Assembly (NCBI GenBank): GCA_964516305.1
Contig: CAZEZH010000022.1
Location: 1-35,473 of the forward strand
Origin: Lamprobacter sp964516305
GTDB lineage: Bacteria; Pseudomonadota; Gammaproteobacteria; Chromatiales; Chromatiaceae
Length of the DNA: 35,473 nucleotides
Direction: 5' to 3'
This document shows positions 31,433-35,473 of the stretch, piece by piece (within the stretch, counting starts at the first letter, position 1; each line of letters starts with the position of its first letter). The notes below the pieces were generated by a model. The model searched no databases, had not been told where the DNA came from, and worked only from the letters and a program-made list of their open reading frames with translations. A program made the position numbers and the translations under genes.

Positions 31433-34200
31433 ATGTACCGCACCACACCGCCTGCCATCCGTCTCAGTGACTATCGCCCACCGGAGTTCTTGATCGACGA
31501 GGTTCGACTGAGGTTTGAACTCGACGAGCAGCAGACGCACGTCGAGGCCGATCTCAGCCTACGCCGTAACCCGGCGGCGACGCGTGGTGATGGCGATTTG
31601 CGGCTAGATGGCGAACAGCTCAAGCTCGACGCGATCAGCCTGAACGATCGGCCGTTGGCACCTGCCGAGTATCGGGTCGAGGAAGATCACCTGCTCGTGC
31701 ATCGTGTCCCTGATCGGTTCCGGTTGCAGACCCGGGTACAGCTGAATCCGCGCGCCAACACGGCGTTGGAGGGCCTCTACGTCTCTGGCGATATGCTCTG
31801 TACCCAGTGCGAGGCCGAGGGCTTTCGACGCATCACCTACTTCATTGATCGCCCCGATGTGATGGCGACCTATCGGGTCAGCCTGATCGCCGACCCCGAG
31901 CGTTATCCGGTGCTGCTAGCCAACGGTAACCCGGCCGGCGAAGAGCGGCTCGACGATGGCCGGCTCTGCGTGTATTGGGACGACCCCTTTCCCAAGCCCA
32001 GCTACCTGTTCGCCGTCGTCGCCGGTGATTTGCGCGCCGTCGAGGAGAGGTTCGAGACCGCCTCTGGTCGTCAGGTGCCATTGCGGATCTTCGTCGAGCC
32101 GGGCAACGAGGACAAATGCGAGCACGCGATGCAATCGTTGATCCGGGCCATGCGCTGGGACGAGGAGCGCTATGGTCGCGAATACGACCTGGAGGTGTTC
32201 AACATCGTCGCTGTCAGCCATTTCAACATGGGCGCGATGGAGAACAAGGGGCTCAACGTCTTCAACGCCAAGTACATCCTGGCGAGTCCGGACTCTGCAA
32301 CCGATGCCGATTTTGCTGGCATCGAGGGCGTGGTCGCTCATGAATACTTCCACAACTGGACCGGCAACCGGATCACCTGCCGTGATTGGTTCCAGCTCAG
32401 CCTGAAGGAGGGCTTCACCGTCTATCGCGACCAAGAGTTCTCGGCCGATATGGGCTCGCGCGGCGTCAAGCGCATCGAGGACGTCCGTCAGCTGCGCGCG
32501 CGGCAGTTTCCGGAGGACTCAGGCCCGATGGCGCATCCAGTGCGACCCGATTCCTATATCGAGATCAACAATTTCTACACCGCGACGGTGTATGAGAAGG
32601 GCGCCGAGCTGGTGCGGATGCAGGCCCAACTGCTCGGCCCGGAGCACTTCCGCAAGGCGACCGATCTCTACTTCGAGCGTTTCGATGGCCAAGCGGTGAC
32701 GACTGATGATTTCGTCGGCTGCATGGAGACCGCCGGCGGCATCGACCTGACCCAGTTCAAGCGTTGGTACAACCAGGCCGGCACACCCCAGCTCGACTGT
32801 GCGGACCGCTATGATCCGGTGACCGGCACCTATCAGCTCGAGGTACGGCAGCACACGCCGGTGACGCCGGGGCAAGCGAACAAACAGCCGCTGCACATCC
32901 CGCTCGCACTCGGGCTGCTCGATGGCGATGGCCAAGAGCTGCCGCTGCAGCTGCAGGGCGAGACCAAAGCGCCGGCGCCCGGCACACGCCTGCTCGAGCT
33001 GCGCCAACCGGTCGAGATCTTCGTCTTCACCGGGCTCGCCGCGCACCCAGTGCCCTCGCTGCTGCGCGGCTTCTCGGCGCCGGTTCAGGTCAGTTACCCC
33101 TACACCGATGCCCAGCTCAGCTTCTTGATGGCGCACGACAGCGATGGCTTCAACCGCTGGGATGCGGCGCAGTCGCTGGCTCAGCGCCTGTTGCTGGCGA
33201 TGGTGGCCGACCCGGCGTTGGCGGTGCCTGACAGCTTCATTAAGGCCTTCGAACGCGCGCTCACGGATGCAGCGGCCACGGCAAATGGTGCTGACGGTGC
33301 CACCGATGCGATTGATCGTGCCGGTGCTGCTGATCGTGCTGGTGCTGCCGAGGCTACCGATGCCGCATTGATCGCCGAAGTGCTCACCTTGCCCTCCGAG
33401 AGCTATCTCGGTGATCAGATGCAGGTGGTCGATGTCGATGGTATCCACCGTGCCCGCCAGGCCCTCGCTGCCGAGATCGGCAGCCGCTTGCGCGAGCCGC
33501 TGCTGGCCGCCTATGAGCGCACCCGCAGCGACGCCGGCTACGACCTCAGCCACGCCTCGATGGGCCGCCGCGCGCTCGGCAATCTCTGCCTGAGCTATCT
33601 GGTGCGCGCTGGCGATGCCGAGGGGCTGAGCCTGGCGCAGCGCCAGTTCGAGGCGCAGCAGAATATGACCGATGTGATCGCTGCACTGCGCTTGCTGGTC
33701 GAGGCACCTAGCGCGATGTCTGGAGTTGAATCAGCCGAAGCCGCTAGCGGAGCCGGAGCCGNNNNNNNNNNNNNNNNNNNNNNNNNNNNNNNNNNNNNNN
33801 NNNNNNNNNNNNNNNNNNNNNNNNNNNNNNNNNNNNNNNNNNNNNNNNNNNNNNNNNNNNNAGCGACACCTTGGCGCGGGTCGAGAGCCTGCTCGCGCAC
33901 CCAGACTTCTCGTTGACCAACCCGAACCGAGTGCGGGCCTTGATCGGCGCCTTCGCCGCTGGTAATCCAGTGCGCTTCCATGCCGCGGATGGTACCGGCT
34001 ACTGTTTCCTCACCGATCGGATCATCGAGCTTGATCCGCTCAATCCGCAGATCGCCTCGCGCCTGGTCTATCCGATGACACGCTGGCGCCGCTACGATGA
34101 GGGCCGCCAGCAGCAGATGCGCGCCCAACTCGAGCGCATCCTCGAGGTGGTAGGCCTTTCCAACGATGTCTATGAGGTCGTCTCGAAGAGCCTGGGCTAG
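31433..34200 (+). CDS. pepN: Aminopeptidase N (interrupted by assembly gap)
   Basis: An M1-family zinc aminopeptidase. The left part (31433-33761, about 776 residues) starts MYRTTPPAIRLSDYRPPEFL. It has the substrate-anchoring NMGAMENKGLN and the zinc motif HEYFHNWTGNR, with the third ligand Glu in LSLKEGFTVYRDQEF. The right part, from 33862 in a different frame, reads SDTLARVESLLAHPDF and ends at TAG 34198-34200. By alignment with E. coli PepN from memory, about 30-40 residues are lost in the gap, so the frame change is an artefact of the arbitrary N count. An Ala/Asp/Gly-rich insertion of about 27 residues at 33262-33366 is absent from E. coli. The frame extends upstream to 31259, but ATG 31433 fits the family. 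It degrades peptides in the cytosol. Confidence 0.93.
33314..33349 (+). repeat. Two 18-base direct repeats inside pepN
   Basis: Unit 1 (33314-33331) and unit 2 (33332-33349) differ at two of 18 bases and encode Asp-Arg-Ala-Gly-Ala-Ala twice. They lie within the low-complexity insertion of PepN. Confidence 0.8.
33762..33861. other. Assembly gap of 100 Ns within pepN
   Basis: Exactly 100 undetermined bases, the conventional filler for a gap of unknown length. The left edge is low-complexity (GCCGAAGCCGCT, GGAGCCGGAGCCG), which may have caused the break. Coding sense on both sides matches one pepN gene. Confidence 0.98.
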
Positions 34201-34349
34201 ACTGACTGATGCTGCGCTGCAAGACCATCGAGACCGGGCTGGTGGTGCTAGAGCTACTGCTGGCGCCACCGAGCGCGCAGCGTGCTGGTCATCTGCCCCT
34301 GGGCACTGCAGGTGCAAACGCTTGATCTCTTTGCTCAGGAGCCACCGAC

Positions 34350-34583
34350 ATGACCCTCCCATACGAAGGGGTTCGCCTGACACCCTTTGTATCTGACAGC
34401 TTCCCTTGGGATCGAGTCGCGTAGCTGGCCGATGGTTTGAGCAGTGCAGAGATCACCCTCGTTGCTCAGGATGTGGTGAAGGAGATGTTTATCGACGACC
34501 ATGATGCGATTACGCTGTCGCAATTCGAGTGGGCGATCGCGGATCGACATGGGCTGGAACGCACTGGATCTGCTCGCCACTGA
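34350..34583 (+). pseudogene. Remnant of an AAA+ ATPase C-terminus
   Basis: One frame reads from ATG 34350 for 24 codons (MTLPYEGVRLTP, ending FPWDRVA), hits TAG at 34422-34424, and then continues open as LADGLSSAEITLVAQDVVKE to TGA at 34581-34583. LADGLSSAEI followed by a helical stretch and AITLSQFEWAIADR is the pattern of the C-terminal lid of AAA+ ATPases of the 26S/FtsH type. A GAG-to-TAG change would restore VAELADGLSSAEI. The ATPase core, Walker motifs included, is absent. It ends 13 bases before the next ATPase gene. Family assignment is inference from a short stretch. Confidence 0.55.
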
Positions 34584-34596
34584 GTCCGCGATTATC

Positions 34597-35473
34597 ATGC
34601 ACATCACCCACGTTCGGTTTGACAACTTCAAGTCCCTGGTGGACTTCGAGCTGCCACTCGCCAAGCTTACCTGTCTGATTGGTCTCAATGGCTCGGGAAA
34701 ATCCACAGTGATTCAGGGCCTGGATTTCTTATCAAGGTTGTTCGTGGGTGACATCAATGGTTGGCTGAACGAGCGCGGGTGGGTTGCCGCAGACATCAAC
34801 TCGAAGCTCATCAAGAAAAGCAATGTCGATTTGAGCATTGAGATGACCGATGGGGTCAAGGCGTTGACCTGGTCTGGTAGCTTTAACCGCTCTCAGTTGC
34901 GTTGTACCAAGGAATCGCTGCGCATCGATGGCGATGAGGTCTTCAGCCTTCGGGATGGCAAGGTCGATCTGGCAAAGCATCGGAGTGCGGCGGCGGGCGA
35001 GATTGCGTTCGAGTACAGTGGCTCGGTCCTTTCCGCGCTGAAGCCCGAGGCCCTTGGTGAGGACGATGTGATCCGATTCGTCCACTTCATGCGGCAGGTC
35101 ACGTCTTTGGATCTCTTGTCACCGCAGTCGCTCAGACGCCGGACGGATCGGAGCGATGGTCGGCTGGGGCTCGGCGGTGAGCGGCTCTCGGCCTTTTTGT
35201 ACGAGCTGCCCTTGTCCAAGCAGCGCGCCTTGGTCGAGCAGCTCATCGACTGCTATCCACGTCTGAAACAGATCGAAACGCGTTCACTTCGGCGTGGTTG
35301 GAAGGAACTGTCGATCGTCGAGCGCTTCGGCGAGCGTTCGCTGACGACCGAGGCGACCCATATCAACGACGGCCTCTTGCGCCTGATGGCCATCCTGGCG
35401 GAGACATTGACCAGCGCATCGTTCCTGCTGTTCGACGAGATCGAGAACGGCATCAATCCGGAATTGGTCGAGT
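34597..35473 (+). CDS. AAA/ABC-type ATPase (AAA_21-like), truncated by window end
   Basis: Open from ATG 34597 to the right edge (292 codons, no stop). MHITHVRFDNFKSLVDFELP, with LIGLNGSGKSTVIQ immediately after (Walker A, about residues 29-36), is the SMC/RecF-like N-terminus. About 200 residues of insertion follow, then INDGLLRLMAILAETL (a signature-like helix) and SFLLFDEIENGINPELVE (Walker B with catalytic Glu, about 280). This matches AAA_21/AAA_15 ATPases, often paired with a nuclease or a partner in defence and toxin-antitoxin loci. The partner, if any, would be to the right, outside the window. Function is unknown. The sequence between pepN and this gene (34201-34596) holds only the AAA remnant. 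Confidence 0.85.
   Translation, partial: MHITHVRFDNFKSLVDFELPLAKLTCLIGLNGSGKSTVIQGLDFLSRLFVGDINGWLNERGWVAADINSKLIKKSNVDLSIEMTDGVKALTWSGSFNRSQLRCTKESLRIDGDEVFSLRDGKVDLAKHRSAAAGEIAFEYSGSVLSALKPEALGEDDVIRFVHFMRQVTSLDLLSPQSLRRRTDRSDGRLGLGGERLSAFLYELPLSKQRALVEQLIDCYPRLKQIETRSLRRGWKELSIVERFGERSLTTEATHINDGLLRLMAILAETLTSASFLLFDEIENGINPELVE

Noticed and set aside
32519..33553. Long minus-strand open frame (344 codons) opposite pepN
   Set aside because: It is antisense to a clearly conserved aminopeptidase and has no recognisable domain; high GC makes such shadow frames common.
33762..34200. pepN as a genuine frameshifted pseudogene
   Set aside because: The frame change coincides with a 100-N filler of arbitrary length; both sides are intact and conserved.

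Overview
The window reads as one high-GC gammaproteobacterial chromosome segment. Gene order, ribosomal protein sequences, the Pseudomonas-type dCTP deaminase and the hisE-tatABC and gmk-rpoZ-spoT linkages all fit Gammaproteobacteria. I suspect a purple sulfur (Chromatiales-like) lineage, but nothing photosynthetic is present to prove it. It is a draft assembly: a run of 100 Ns (33762-33861) interrupts pepN, and both ends cut genes (rplB on the left, an ATPase on the right).

Layout. (1) 1-11331: end of the S10 cluster, then the spc and alpha clusters, all on + (rplB' rpsS rplV rpsC rplP rpmC rpsQ / rplN rplX rplE rpsN rpsH rplF rplR rpsE rpmD rplO secY rpmJ / rpsM rpsK rpsD rpoA rplQ), closed by a clear intrinsic terminator. 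(2) 11423-13684: SAM hydrolase, proline iminopeptidase and D-aminoacyl-tRNA deacylase. (3) 13748-17885: a reduced histidine cluster (hisB, hisA, hisE; hisH, hisF and hisI are not here) followed by tatABC. TatC carries a long acidic tail ending in a FimV C-terminal-like helical unit. (4) 17965-20373: a LysR-type regulator, a heptanucleotide tandem repeat, and dcd interrupted by a 213-residue intein. (5) 20681-22840: a FimV-type LysM N-terminal module fused to a ClcB-type CLC chloride channel. (6) 22963-26306 on -: PPK2-type polyphosphate:AMP phosphotransferase, hotdog thioesterase and class V aminotransferase. (7) 26494-30048: gmk, rpoZ and spoT. (8) 30062-31232 on -: grxC, hslR and a cysteine-rich protein of unknown role. 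(9) 31433-34200: pepN with the gap. (10) 34350-35473: a decayed AAA+ ATPase tail followed by an intact but truncated ABC/SMC-like ATPase.

How the genes work together. Most of the window is housekeeping: ribosome assembly, RNA polymerase alpha and omega, Sec and Tat export, nucleotide balance (gmk, dcd, pap), stringent response (spoT), histidine synthesis and peptide turnover.

The most unusual signal is that two integral membrane proteins about 2.8 kb apart carry pieces resembling opposite ends of the polar hub protein FimV/HubP: the C-terminal-like unit on TatC and the N-terminal LysM module on a CLC channel. The second is the intein placed inside the dCTP deaminase active-site motif. These two, together with the missing his genes and the cysteine-rich protein next to glutaredoxin, are the best candidates for follow-up.
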